DNA from: Blastobasis lacticolella
Lineage: Eukaryota; Arthropoda; Insecta; Lepidoptera; Blastobasidae
Length of the DNA stretch: 64,000 nt
Assembly: GCA_905147135.1 (NCBI GenBank)
Contig: LR990050.1
Location: 9,360,001-9,424,000 of the forward strand
Direction: 5' to 3'
Of the stretch, positions 11,601-24,600 are shown piece by piece. The notes beneath the pieces are model-generated. The model worked only from the letters and a program-made list of their open reading frames with translations. It made no database searches and had not been told where the DNA came from. The position numbers were made by a program, and so were the translations under genes. How positions within the stretch are numbered: position 1 is the first letter of the stretch; every line of letters starts with the position of its first letter.

Positions 11601-12583
11601 CGCGCAAATCCATCCAAGCCGCCGGCGGAGCGCCTAGTGGAGATATTTGCGGCTTAGATTTATTTTGTTGGAAGTTTTTCAACATTTGTACACTTTGCGA
11701 CGTCATCTTTATTTATTGCATCTTCGTTTCTTATTTCTGCTTTTCATTTAAGTAGTATTATACAGTTATAATATGTGGGAGTGGCAGAGATAAACGACAA
11801 AGAATTCTTCACAATTCCAGCAGATTAATGGTTTTAGAAGGCCTACCTCTAAACGGACCCCGAACCCTCGCGTGTCCGCGGCATTTAACGCCAAGATGAT
11901 AATGACCTCTACGGGCAAAATCATTTTTTAGCCATGTTAAATTTTTCTTTTACAAAGATTGTGTTAAAAATTGTATAATGGTCAAAAAGATTGGAAAGTT
12001 AGCTAAAAGAGATTGGAAATTTCATAATTAGTTATTTTATAAAAGACTGGCAATGTTTTTTTTAGCTTTGCGATAACTACTTTACTAGTATCTATTGTGT
12101 TGTTTAATTAAGAACTTGCAAAGCACTAATAGAAATAGGAGAGACAGATCTACGAATCTAGCCTTTACTCGCTAATTGTGTACGTGCCTGATTTGTAAGT
12201 CTGCCAAGGATTCTAGTCAGCATCCTATACATTTTAACTGGAACTGGTAAAATTCGTCAAAAAGAATAATGTATGTGTGTTGGTTTGGTGTATAAGCCTA
12301 GCCTATATAAAATAAATTAACTACAGAATAAGCTTTGTGCGAGCCAGAGCAACAAATTGGTACTTACCACAAACTTTGAGATTTAAGACATTTAAAATGT
12401 TAAGGAGGTGTAGGATAGGATATAAAGTTACACTAGGATAATATGAGAGTATCATGCTTATAGATAACACGGACTTGCAATAGCCCGTGAGGTTCACGCC
12501 CGCATACCTCGACCGAGGTGCACTAGGCTATATGAGGAATGTTCATAATGGGGCAGACTTAATTAGAGTCGGTTTGATTGCAG
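8606..12583. other. Upstream region of the CA10-like gene; no exon identified
   Basis: Mostly AT-rich, with GC-richer patches at about 10160-10440 and 11030-11100 that could be regulatory. A SINE fragment lies at 11838-11900. The missing first exon of the CA10-like gene may lie here or before the window. A 29-codon frame at 11182 starts MCFLLLLLVCF, but no donor in the needed phase follows it. Confidence 0.35.
11838..11900 (+). mobile_element. SINE family 1 fragment, diverged 3' end
   Basis: 'ggcctacctctaaacggacc', 'ccgaaccctcgcgtgtccgc' and 'ggcatttaacgccaagatga' parallel the SINE 3' end (compare 4207-4276), with many changes. Confidence 0.45.
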
Positions 12584-12634
12584 CCGTGAGCGGCGTCAGC
12601 TGGGAGGAATGGTGGACCTACGACGGGATTTCAG
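12584..12634 (+). CDS. CA10: CA10-like exon a (first one recognised)
   Basis: It encodes VSGVSWEEWWTYDGIS and then the first base of a Gly codon. The acceptor is 'tttgattgcag' (AG 12582-12583) and the donor is 'tcag|gtgagc'. The WW-Y-G signature matches the start of the mature CA10 domain. The exon begins with two bases of a split codon, so an upstream exon ending in phase 1 is required. The frame stays open upstream with an in-frame ATG at about 12532, which could be an alternative start, but that N terminus is a poor signal peptide. Confidence 0.85.
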
Positions 12635-15600
12635 GTGAGCTACACTCCATTTACCCTCTACTTAATTTAATACATTCACCGGCTTCGTTTCTACGGCGCA
12701 CTTCGTTACTTTGCCAGCCACTACTTGGGTAATATGCAAATTTTATGTGACAATGACCTTACCTTGACTCGCTGTCTGCTTAAGATGTTTGAATTTGAAT
12801 TTGAATTAGGTCCGTTTAGGAAATAAAGCAGTAAAGCGCAAAATAAAATAAAGTAAAACGGAAAACGTAAAATAACGTAAATTTTACGTTTTCTGTTTTA
12901 TTTGTCTGCATACCTACACTTTATAAATTTAGTTCTTGAGAACATACAGTTCCAAACTAAACTCGCGTTCTTTACACATATTATTATATTAGACGGGACT
13001 TACACAACATAACATACAGTTCGTGAAACGTAAACTTCAAACTCGATGCTCCTTTAAAAACCACCAATTACAAACTGCAAGCGACCGCAGAATATTTCGT
13101 TTGTGAACCGTGTCCGTATCAATTTCTCTGCGCCGATAACATTTTTGCCGGTTTTACGTGACGCGAAATTTATACGGGCGATTTATCTTGCATTCACATT
13201 GCGTTACTCGCAAAATTGTGAGCTGTGTTATCGTGTCATACGGTCACTGATATTTTCCCGGAAATCTTATTCGTTGGAAGCTCCTGTTTGGACGGAAGAC
13301 AAAGTTAGCCTAGGAGCTATGTTAATTGTGAGAAATCTTCGTAATCTAGGTTGTCGTTTTCGTTAAAAATGTATTAGAAATACCCGCTAGTCCAGTGTCG
13401 AGACGTTAAAGTTTTGGAGTTGCGTGCGCCCCGCGCAACGTCCACTACAATATTTAAGAGAATTAGTGATCGCATTACGTACAAACTTTACTTTTAGGCT
13501 GATTCTTGCGTATTTTTATGGGCACTATGTGTATATTGTATGACGTAAATAAAAAAAAAGGGATTTGAAATATAATTAATACGGTAGCGGTCAAGTGTGC
13601 AGGATATTAGATATTAGTGTCAACCTTTGCAAACAAATCAAAGTAGTTATTTTTAAATTTTAAGCTCAGATTAAGATGAAGTCGTATGGCAGTTGGAAAC
13701 GGCGTTTAAACGTTCGTCCGAATGATGATGACGCATTCAACTTCTGTCTAGACATATATCCCAAAAACGACATTTCTAGTTCACAGAAAATGCGCAAGCC
13801 TTTTAGCGGTGCGGCTTAGGCCGGCATTCGTTATCCTGGTCAGGTTTCCGAACTGGAATTTTGAATTCGACCAATCAGAATCCTCAAAAACCTTAATTTT
13901 TTTTTATTAATTCCGTACCCAATGAGTCATATACTCGTACCGACGATTAGACAAATCGCTAATTATCCCACCAACATAAACACGGAATGAAATTTAACTT
14001 ACTAAAGCGGCCAACAACGAAATATATTATTACGAGGTATTTGCGACTCTGTTAGTATTTCGTAAATTACTCACTTACCGAAAATTATACTCCAAAAAAC
14101 CGCAAAAACCGTTCTCAATAAACGTCAGAAATCAACGTTCCCCGCCGGAAACTGCACACAAACACCGAGCGTTATGCATTTTCAGTCGGTTTTCAATAAG
14201 AGTGTTCCATTCCGGTCTGCGCCGGCTACTCGTTTTGGCACCATTAGCGGCGAGCTTTGCCAAAAAAAATGTTTCACTAAGGGAGGGTAGCTTAGCCCCG
14301 TAAAGCGCGACCACAGCCGCCAGCGCCCGTGCAATTTTCAAGGCCATAAATAATAAAACAGTGCACGCTATCCAAAGCACATTGGCCACTTAGGAGCTTG
14401 CGCATTGGTCCGGCCCATTGGAATAACACGGATGAACCTTGCGACGGTATGAAAGTGGGGTTAGTAATTGTTTTATTGGCGACAAGGCGTGAGTATCTAT
14501 ACATAGTATAGAACAAAGTAGGTTCGCGCTGTCTGTATCGCTTACACTTAGATCTTTGAAACTACGCAACGGATTTTAACGCGGTTTTCAAGAATAGAGT
14601 GATTCAAGAGGAAGGTTTATAAGCAAGGAAAAAGGAAAAGGTAGGGGTAAATGTGTAGGGTAGGTGTTGATTAGATATAGGGTGGGAGGTAAGACGCCCG
14701 CGAACGTAGTCGCGCCAGGTCCATTAGTGAGATTATAATGACATAATTGTAAGAGATTTTTATGCCAAAAATGTACAATAACGCCATACCGCACCAACAT
14801 CCCGTAACAGTCCTCTGTTACTCTATGAGGAGGCACGAGTCCAAGTACTTATTATTTATCGAAGAGTCTACAGAGTCCAGTGTTGGGACTCTTGAGACTT
14901 AGGCAACAATGCAATTGTTGTGGTCCAGTTTGAAGGATAAGGTAGCCAGCGCAATTACAGGCATTAGGCATTTTATCGAAGTCCTCATAGTGACAATGCA
15001 CCTGCGGTTTTTCATTTTTACTGCCTGCAACTTAAATGCATGAATCGTAGATATTATGGGCGACAGTTACCGCTTACCAGATGGGCTGTCTGCTCGTTTG
15101 TCACTGCGTAGTATAGAAAAATACTTAGACTCGAGCCTCCTATGTAGAAATAGGTGGAGGTTATTGTCACAATCTTTATGCTTGGCAGGCGGGTTAGTAA
15201 TCGCAGTTTTGAAAATACTCAACGAAAGACGTTCCTCCTCATTTTTTGGTCTACGCAGAAACTAGATGGCACAACGACATTAGTTGTACATTTGTATAGG
15301 TACGTATCGGTAGGTACTTTTACTACCAGACACCTGTATTCTGGCTCGAAATGTTCCACTTCAACTTCGCACACTCATAATAGGTAGGTGTTCATTTGCT
15401 GGTGTAACTGAATGCATTTTGCTGCTAGTACAGTAATATTTAATGAGTACGCGGGGATCATTTTACGTTGCATTTGTGGCAATTAGTGCGTGTTCAGGAC
15501 AATAAGGCCATTGTCACAGTGATAATTAACACAGAATTTCAGATGCATCCAATAGTAATGAGGTACAAGTGCACTCCGTGTAATGCTCTCTGGCGGAAGC

Positions 15601-18600
15601 CCAGAGGTGTGCTGTAAAGTAACATTTAAATTACCACAACTGGTAATAGTAGTTTATGCAACTCGCATATAAAAGCGTATTGAAACATGATTGTCTGTTT
15701 ATGTGACACGAGTTTCACACGAGTGTTTTAATACCTAATTATATGCAGTTGCATACACTATTTTATCTACACTCATACTTTCATGTTAAAATTTTGTACC
15801 TGCAATTTTCTCCATCTTACTGGTAGTAAGCTGCGAGTCATTCTGTTGACACGTTGAGGATATCAAGCGACATGAAATTTACTTCACTATTTTCACAATT
15901 ATCTATTTATTTGCTTCTAACAAGAAAAAATATTCGTAAACACAAACAGCAACAATCAGAAAAAATACTATCTTTAACAGGAAAATCATTCCATACAGCG
16001 CAGTTTACTGACCCTCCATCCACAGATAATGGATGGAATCGTAAGTTCGGTATTTAGCCAAATAATCGCGCCCGATCAGTCATTAAAAAATAAAAGTGGT
16101 GTATTATGATTGAAAAATTATTTTATGATACAAATTAAAATAGTATAGAAATAGCCAGCATAATAAAAACTTTATTTTATTTTAATAGAATGGCTTGAAA
16201 ACCTCATCCAGATCCTTTGTGTGGTTGAGGAGGAGTTAACGAAAATATATACAGACAAACATACAGACAGACGCGGCAAGCGAAAAAAGAGATTTTATGC
16301 TATGTAGAGATTCTAATTCGAGTCAGTAAAAAGACAATTAAAATAAAAAGTTAGTTATTAACTCTGAATAATACTAATCAATTCCAGCTCATGTAAACAT
16401 AGCTATTGTACCTACAGTTTCATAATAGAATAGACTATAATGTTCGTATAATACACGTACGCAAAATTCGAATTCGAAATTCATTCCATTCGAAATAACA
16501 TATCTCACTCCAAATGGAGTCAAATTGCACCATTGGTCATTATAATGATCAGGTAATTACGCGATTAAATTAACTATTATTAAAACGTTTCAAAATAAAT
16601 ATTTAATTTGAAATAGACTACAAGCAAATAAATACGTGCCTCTGTAATATTTGCTATTGATACCTATAGACCGAATACTTTCAGAAATAGATAGAATTCG
16701 GTTCCTCTCATACCTATAGCCTATTTCTCCCACTTCCAGTGACAGTCTTTTACGGTCAGCTGCTGAAAAAAGTAACCTCCCCTCTTTGCAATAGACTGTA
16801 CCAATGACGTACAAGCATCTTAACAGGTCAACAACAATTTGTAGGAAACCTTTTAAAGATTTTACTTGATTTTGGCAAGGAATGGAACGCTTTGCCTGCG
16901 AATGTGTTCCCCGAACAGTATGATCTGTATCCCTTCAGGGCCAGAGTGAAGACGCTGTTGCTGGACAGCCATCAAGTGAAATTGCGGTCAAATCCTTGCC
17001 TAGTTTAATGTCAAAAATGTCCTTCCCATACTCAGGTCCAGCCTTCTGGGGCTTGATCAATCCAGAATGGTCGCTGTGCAACAAGGGCCGGCGACAGTCA
17101 CCGGTCAACTTGGAGCCAGAGAAGCTGCTCTTCGACCCCAACCTACGGTTTTTGCACATAGATAAACATAGGGTGAGTTTTGATGTTTAAATACATATGT
17201 TCACATTCTTGCCCGTATCCCACAAGGGGTTTCGAGGTACTATGGTCTCATAACAGTCCACTGTCGGATATGAGCCTGCTCTACATAATGCCCGATATAC
17301 ATTGGTTATAGACAGAGGTGAGTGGCTAGTACAAGCACAGTGGCGATTGGCGAGCGCTCAGAGAGTGACTGTTACACTACAGCCAGTTTAGTACCTTAGA
17401 TTCTTTCTCAGACAAAAGATTACTCTAATTATCATTATATCCTAATGTATGTATATCGTTGTTTCGTAGTTCGACAAAGTATTTCGTTTACGCGACTTGG
17501 GTACATAAAAGGTTGATTAAAATCAACACTCAATGAATATTGAAGACGTCCGTCTGAGATGGATTTACCCAAGTCGATTGACTTTAAAGACAACGTCTAG
17601 CTAGATGAACTATCTATACCTACATTAAGGCCGCCATAGAACTGTGGCATCCTTTCTCAAAACCAATAAAGTGTATTAAAGTTTAATAAACCCATATAAA
17701 ACATTGTCCCCAGATAAACGGTCTGATAAGCAACACGGGCCACTCGGTGATCTTCACCGTGGAGAACGAGACCCGCCACCATATCAACATCACCGGCGGA
17801 CCTCTCTCGTACAAGTATCAATTCCACGAGATCCACATCCACTACGGGCTGCACGACCAGTTCGGCTCCGAACATGCTATTAACGGGTACTCGTTCCCTG
17901 CTGAGGTAAGTTTATATAGTAAAGTAAAGTAAAACACTTTTATTCCACTTAGACACACGGCACAAATTTTATATGATTAATGTTTGATGGTGTTGTTTGT
18001 ATCATTGTGTATCCTCTGGATTGTCGAAACTCTGGGGTGTGGAAATGGCTGAATTTCGGAACCCTTTTAATTTTTATACCGCTAAACAAGCAAACAAGCT
18101 CTCGGCCTGCCTGATGGTAAGGAGTTACCGTAGTCAAGATATTTGGCCAATAAAGGTGCATCCAAATCTCGTGAACACGTGGCAAATGCCTTTTGCGCGT
18201 GCACGTGTTCGATTATTTCGTTGCTGTAACACGTTCGCGGCGTGTTCTTGAGATCTGGACGCACCCTAAGCTACGATATAACACTGTAAAGGTTCATCAA
18301 AAACCACTCGTGAGTGGTGAGTTGATATTTGCATTTATATCAGTGCTTTACCACCCGCAGACAGTTCACAATAAAATTGTGCCAATTGTGCCAGATGCAA
18401 CTTATTATGGTCGCAAGACCAATTCGAATTTTGTGCAAGCAATTCACTTGTGTTTAGATATTTTGCACACAAACAAGAACACGAAACCGGCGAGCAAATC
18501 GTTAGAAATTGTAACTAATATACCAGTTGAACTGTTTATGTTGTTGTTTCCGGGCGCGGAGCTGCGCTGTCTAATTAGTTAAACTCCGCTCAGCTAGTGT

Positions 18601-21600
18601 TCAACTGTAGTGGAGTTCCGTCAAAGCAATAGTTCAATAGCTCCTTGTTAATTTAATACCAGCGCCTTTGCTGCAATGTGACGGATTCCTCCATACTTTA
18701 TGCTTTAGTAACTGAATCTTGTTTCCCGCGGGGAGTAATCGTGGCGCAGTCACTTTCTTGCGGGAATAAATAAATTTTGAATCCAAAACGGGCGTCAATA
18801 TTGACGTGTTAGCAAACTGGTCGGGAGGTTGAGCCCGTAACAGATGTTCCCACGCACCGGGCGAGCGGGCGTGCGCCGCGCCGCGACTCCAAATCCCAAA
18901 TGTAATCCCGGCCGCGAGTCGCGAACGCCGCGCACTCGAGCGTGCCTCCTGTTTATTTATGTGACAAATTCTTACGCAGCCGCGTTAAATCCAAAATCAT
19001 GTGCTTATTCTTTTTAGATCCCTCCCCTCCCCACTTTATCCGCGCAATTTTTTACGCCTCTGCAGAGTACACAAAATAAATCGTTGCTACCTTAAAAGAC
19101 TTCTCGCGAATATCGTGTAAATCTTTGCCATTCATATACAATTTCCTTTTGTTACAGATTCAAATATTTGGTTTCAATTCGCAGCTTTATTCAAACTTCT
19201 CCGAAGCTCTACACAAAGCTCAAGGAATTGTTTCCATCTCCTTACTGTTACAGGTAAAGGCTATTGTAATATTTGCAATGTGACAATTGAATCGAACGCC
19301 GTCGCGCTCGCCGTGAAAATGTTTAGCCCATTGCTCGTCGAATGCGCTTTCAGACGTGAATCGGTGTTATTATAATGCCAGTGCCAACACCGAAAACCGA
19401 AAGCTAAATTAGTCTATGCATTTCAATTAGTTTAATTAGTTTGTGCCGCAGGATTGACCGTAATCATTTGCTGGTACAATGCCGGGTTTATAAATATTTG
19501 TTGTGGTTAACGATAGCATTGGCTACAATATTTAAGATAGCTGTTGCTTTATGGTTTCTAAACGTTGATTGATTCTAACTCGCCTGGCTTGTCTGGGCGC
19601 GGTCGGCCTTAACTGCAACCCGTTTTGAAACGGCTCTACGGTTTCGCGTAATTGGTGTTATCGACTGAGTGTTATCAAAGCCGCACCTATTCATAGCCCG
19701 GCCCAAACTGGCGCGATTAATTAAGGAAATTGGAGTTTTCTGCCGCCATTGGATTAGCCGCCAAAGCTATTAGTTCAAATTAAGTACTGTCTAGCGAAGG
19801 TGGAACTATCCGCACGCCGCCAGTCACTTAGGGCCACTCACTGCTTTCAATTAATTGCTTCTGTATAAATATATAAGGCAATGGTTCCGTAATAGGATTG
19901 GATACATATATCCTGTTAGGTTTAAATTTAATTATTCGTATGAGTAGGTACAGTCAAATATTCAAATACGGTCTGTCTAAGATTTCGTTACCGCCTAGTA
20001 CGTCTGATAAGCTACAGAGGGTAAATAACGCCCACTTAACTACAAATGCATTTTTTTCCTTATAAATATTCCTTGAATAGAGTCAATAACGCAACAAAAA
20101 GATAAAACGTTTTTGAGATCCGGAATATGCTACATATGTTATGTTAATATTCATGATTTCCATTCGAATGGTACCTTTCTTTTTTACTGGCACTTGGGCG
20201 TAATAAAATTGTTTATGTTTAATATCGCCATTGGACATTAAAATATAACATTTACATGTAATATGATTTATTAAAAATAATAGTAATGATGCAAATCAAC
20301 GCATAACATATTTTTTTCAAGATTGTAATATACCTGGGGGCTTCTTTTATTAACTGGTTTATTAAAAAATACCTATTAACCTTTTACTTCCCCATACATT
20401 AGGCGTTATTAACCGAGGGGCCGGTTCTGCTCTTTTACGTTTTTCACAAAATTAGATTCTATACCTTAAAATCAATAACATTATACTAAATATACTCTAC
20501 TATGAGGCGCTCAAACGCCTGGCAAGCTAAAAAACTATACCATGTACATAAAAAATACAATAAAGAAAACAAAATTAGTAAATATTTACAATTTTATCGG
20601 AACCATTCTAAAGAAGTCTGTAATCAGCAAGATAATTGCTTGAACATCTTGCATTTACGCAGGCGCATTCCTATTTTTTGTATTCGTTTCAGGGGGTAAC
20701 CACGTTTCAATTAAATAAAAGTACGTTTTCTGGACACTGGGCGCTATTTTGTCTAGAACTATATTTTGTCTGCAGTTTAACAGTCGTGGCAATAATGCAA
20801 CTTTTCTTATGAGACAGACGTAAGGTGAAGGAGGCTATGGCTGTCCATAGCATCATAGCATGAGACTGTTCTTATCGGTGATTTTCCGTGTATAGATACT
20901 CGGACGCTTGTAGTATCTACACCTTTACACCAAATATTCCCGACTCTATCCCTTCGAAGATAAAAAGGCTATAATTCCAAAAGCAACAGAAGTTACAGCA
21001 TCATCCTGCTCAATGAACTGTTTCGACATTACCTTCTCTGACTGTACCTACCTATTCCGATTTCAATTAAAATCCGCCCCAAACACTTTACGAGGAAGTA
21101 AATGATTAACCCCCACCGCTCAGTAAAGTTTTAACGGTTTGTCTGACGCAAGCTTAGGTAACTATCGGGTCGTTTTATGGGTTTCCTTAATGAGGGACCG
21201 CCTCACGGCGTCCTAGACTCGCAGAGCCGTGTTTGCCGACACGTCCGTAATATTACGCCTCTGCCGCCTGCTGAGCCCGAAATTTGCAAAAGCAAGCAAC
21301 TTACGACAAACGACAAACAGCGCCGGTTATTGTTCGGCCCGCTTTCATGACATTATTGGGTGAGACGCCACTCGTCTGCAAAGCGGCTGTATGATAAAGG
21401 CTGTACATTGTACAATAATGACACTGTGACTATTACTGGCAGTACTTCTCTAAAAGTCAACGTAGTAATTTAATAATTTGAACAACAAATTTAAAGGACC
21501 TCTTTATTTCAGCTCGGAGATTTGTCAAATCCAGAATTGAGGATATTGACAGAAGAGTTAGAAAATATAAAATATGGCGGTAAGTTATTAACCAATTTCA

Positions 21601-24600
21601 ATCGCATTATGGGAATAATTATACCAACTGTGTGTATACTATTTTCATACTAGACAGCATCACTGTATTTGTCATTACATCCTTAAATACCCAAGTATCT
21701 ATAGGGTTTGAGTAAGTGAAACCGAGCTAAACGAACTTATGGAAAGCTGTCACAATTGTTCATAAAATCTTTTTTTTTTAAATACCTGTTCATCATTATC
21801 ATCATAACAGTCCACTGCAGGACTTAGGGCCTCTCCCAATTTTATTATTGGTCCATCTATATTTAACTATCAAACCACCAACCTCTAACCACCAAAACTG
21901 ACTTGGTTAGTTTACTGTCAACTATCAAAACCCGCCTCCTTCATCCTTCAGCATCCTTCTTTCCCTCAAAGTTTCTCCGTATCAAATGTAAGCACCACCA
22001 ACAGGTGCCGAGATGCCGGTGAACAAGCTGTCAGTGCGAGGGCTGTTGCCTGACACCGAGTACTACATGACATACGATGGCTCCACCACCGCGCCCGCCT
22101 GCTTCGAGACCGTCACGTGGGTCATCGTTAACAAGCCCATATACATCACCAAGCAACAGGTGGGCGATGCTTTAGCATTTTTTTAGGGGTTTGAGAGTGT
22201 ATCTTTGCTAGTACTACTTATGTGCTTAGATAAATACCGCTTTGTTATTATGTATAGAAATAGGAGACAGGTAAGACATTGATGCCCGAATAAACTTTAT
22301 AAGCGTCGTACGCCTAAGTTGATTTCAGATATTCCAACCGAGAAAAGCATTACACCAATCACCAACCTTAGCTGAAAACTAAACGCGCTAAGTCACTGTT
22401 AACTATATGACACTGTGACGCTTAAATGCTTAGGAAAATATTAAGTCGACGACTAAGTTTAGTGCAATCTAAATTTATTACAATAACTTGTGAAGTTATA
22501 AAACGTGACATTATAATTATAGATGATGACTCTCTCCTTTCCCATCTACGATAACTTACATTTTCCTTTAAAAGCATTGTTAGTAAGTGGTCTCGTTGCC
22601 ATAGAAACTTTCCATACTTCGTGCGTTATTTTCAGCGAGAGCACTTTAAAAATTCAGTCTTAACAATGAGTAGACCAACTTGCGGGTTGGCTCAGCCGTG
22701 TGTTGCTGACGGACGGTAATACATCAAAGTTCCCGAGGCAAAGTCAAGAATGTGTTAAGTTTGCTGCAATCGATATGAGCGGCCAGACCCGCATTTGTTC
22801 AAGTTCACCCTATTTGCATTGCATGCCGAGCTCGCCGCCAGTTGGCTCACAGACCTAAAGCTAATGGAATTCCTTACCAGTTTCGCTAACGTTACCCACG
22901 ACGCAATGTACATTACTTGTTGTATTACAGCCGATAGTGATAATGTTAACAGCCGGAACAGTTTGGACGAATACAAATTAGTCGGGATCGGTTGACCTGA
23001 TGCTATTTGCATCCAACGCTCTTATCCAGAATGTAGGAATTATAATAATAGAGTCAGTAGTAACGGTCACATTTACTAGCCTAACCTAACCTAACCGGTA
23101 TAATAAAAATGTATTCACTTTCCCCCGACAAAAATCGGTGAGTTATGTTAAGAAGAAAAACGTAATAATTCGCACTCCACTAACAAATTGCTACGTGTAA
23201 AGTGCAAAAGCATAACAGCATTACCACTTCAAGAAAATGTTCCTATGCCGCTACAAAAACATTCACCGTATTTAGTGCATCTTTAGCTAAAATCAAGTTG
23301 CTAAAAGAAGGGAGCATTAGCAGTTTCTTTGTACCCAAAGGACTCGTCGTTTACCCGCAGGGTATTTTTATATAATAATTAAAAATGTTATTCATGCATG
23401 CTATAAAAACCGTTTAACAACAGCACTGTAGTGCATAGGAATATCAGCATAAACAGTCCGTACCACTACATACGAAATTGTAGTTCCTCAATATTAAACT
23501 CAAAAATACTTCATCTTAACCATTGGAAGAGCCCGACAAAGTCTCGGCCAAACTATCGGCTTCTGGAGCCAGACGTATCCAGAGCTCCTCGCGTCCGCGT
23601 ATTCAACCGTTACTGAGGGCAGTGTAATAACATTTTCATTTGTGCTCACGCTACAATAAACAACTCACGTCCCTCGCCTTTAGACAAAGACTCCGCCGTG
23701 AATTATGTACGTGTTAAAAGTAAACTGAAAGTGGCGCGTTGTGTGCCTGTTATTATAAATCATTGTTTATGTTTTCCGTTTGTGTTTGTGGGAAAATTAA
23801 GTGTTAGTGGAAACTGCTTGCAATCTCAGAGGGAGTTGAGTGAGCGCGTGCGGTCGGTGCTTGGCGCGATATACTGCAGCAGTCGTGGCTCCGTGCAAAT
23901 AGGTTCCTGGCTCGCGGTGAAACTGCTTTTGTTCGGGGACTTTGTCAAGACGCGCTGGCTCAAGACTCTTGGCAGTGTAAGAACTTGGTTAGTTTGAGGC
24001 CTGGCGCCTGGGTTGTTCTCCAAACGCCTTCGACTAGACATATAAATCTTTCGGAGCTTGGGAGTTGACAAATTTTTATGGTAAATTTCGTAACAACTAC
24101 GTAGTTTGGAGACAGATATATTTTTCTATTCTGCATGCAATGCACCTGAAAAATCAAGAAAGAAAGTCTTAGGAACTGTCCTAATTGGCAACGGTCTTGT
24201 CGGTCTACGGTCTACGGTCTACGGTCGTACGACGGGCTCGCTCGACCAATAGGCAACCTCAAAACCGCCCGTCGCGCTACCATGGTCGTACGATAGTTGG
24301 CAATTAAGAAGTTAGACAACATAAATCCTGAAATATTTTGCTCTAAACAAAGATCATATCAAAACCTTTCATTACAACGACCCACGCACCTAGAAGCAAG
24401 ATTGCCTCGCACCGCGTTGCGCAAAGTTCGAAACGAAGAATCGTCCAAACGACCTCTATTCCGTTCCGCTTTCCGGCGGTCTATAATCAGTATCAAATTG
24501 TTTAATATAGCGTAAACAGCGATAGGAGCGAGATAGTGAGTCGCGTGCTCGCCGCCCGTTAATCCCTGGCCTGAGCCGCACCACCACGTGGGTGGAAGAA

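Noticed and set aside
18193..18582. 129-codon open frame inside the intron between exons c and d
   Set aside because: No motif, no start context worth noting, and it lies in an intron on the same strand as a well-supported gene.
23698..24071. Opposed open frames of 99 and 81 codons in the intron between exons f and g
   Set aside because: They overlap on opposite strands, have no recognisable domain, and lie within the CA10-like gene's intron.
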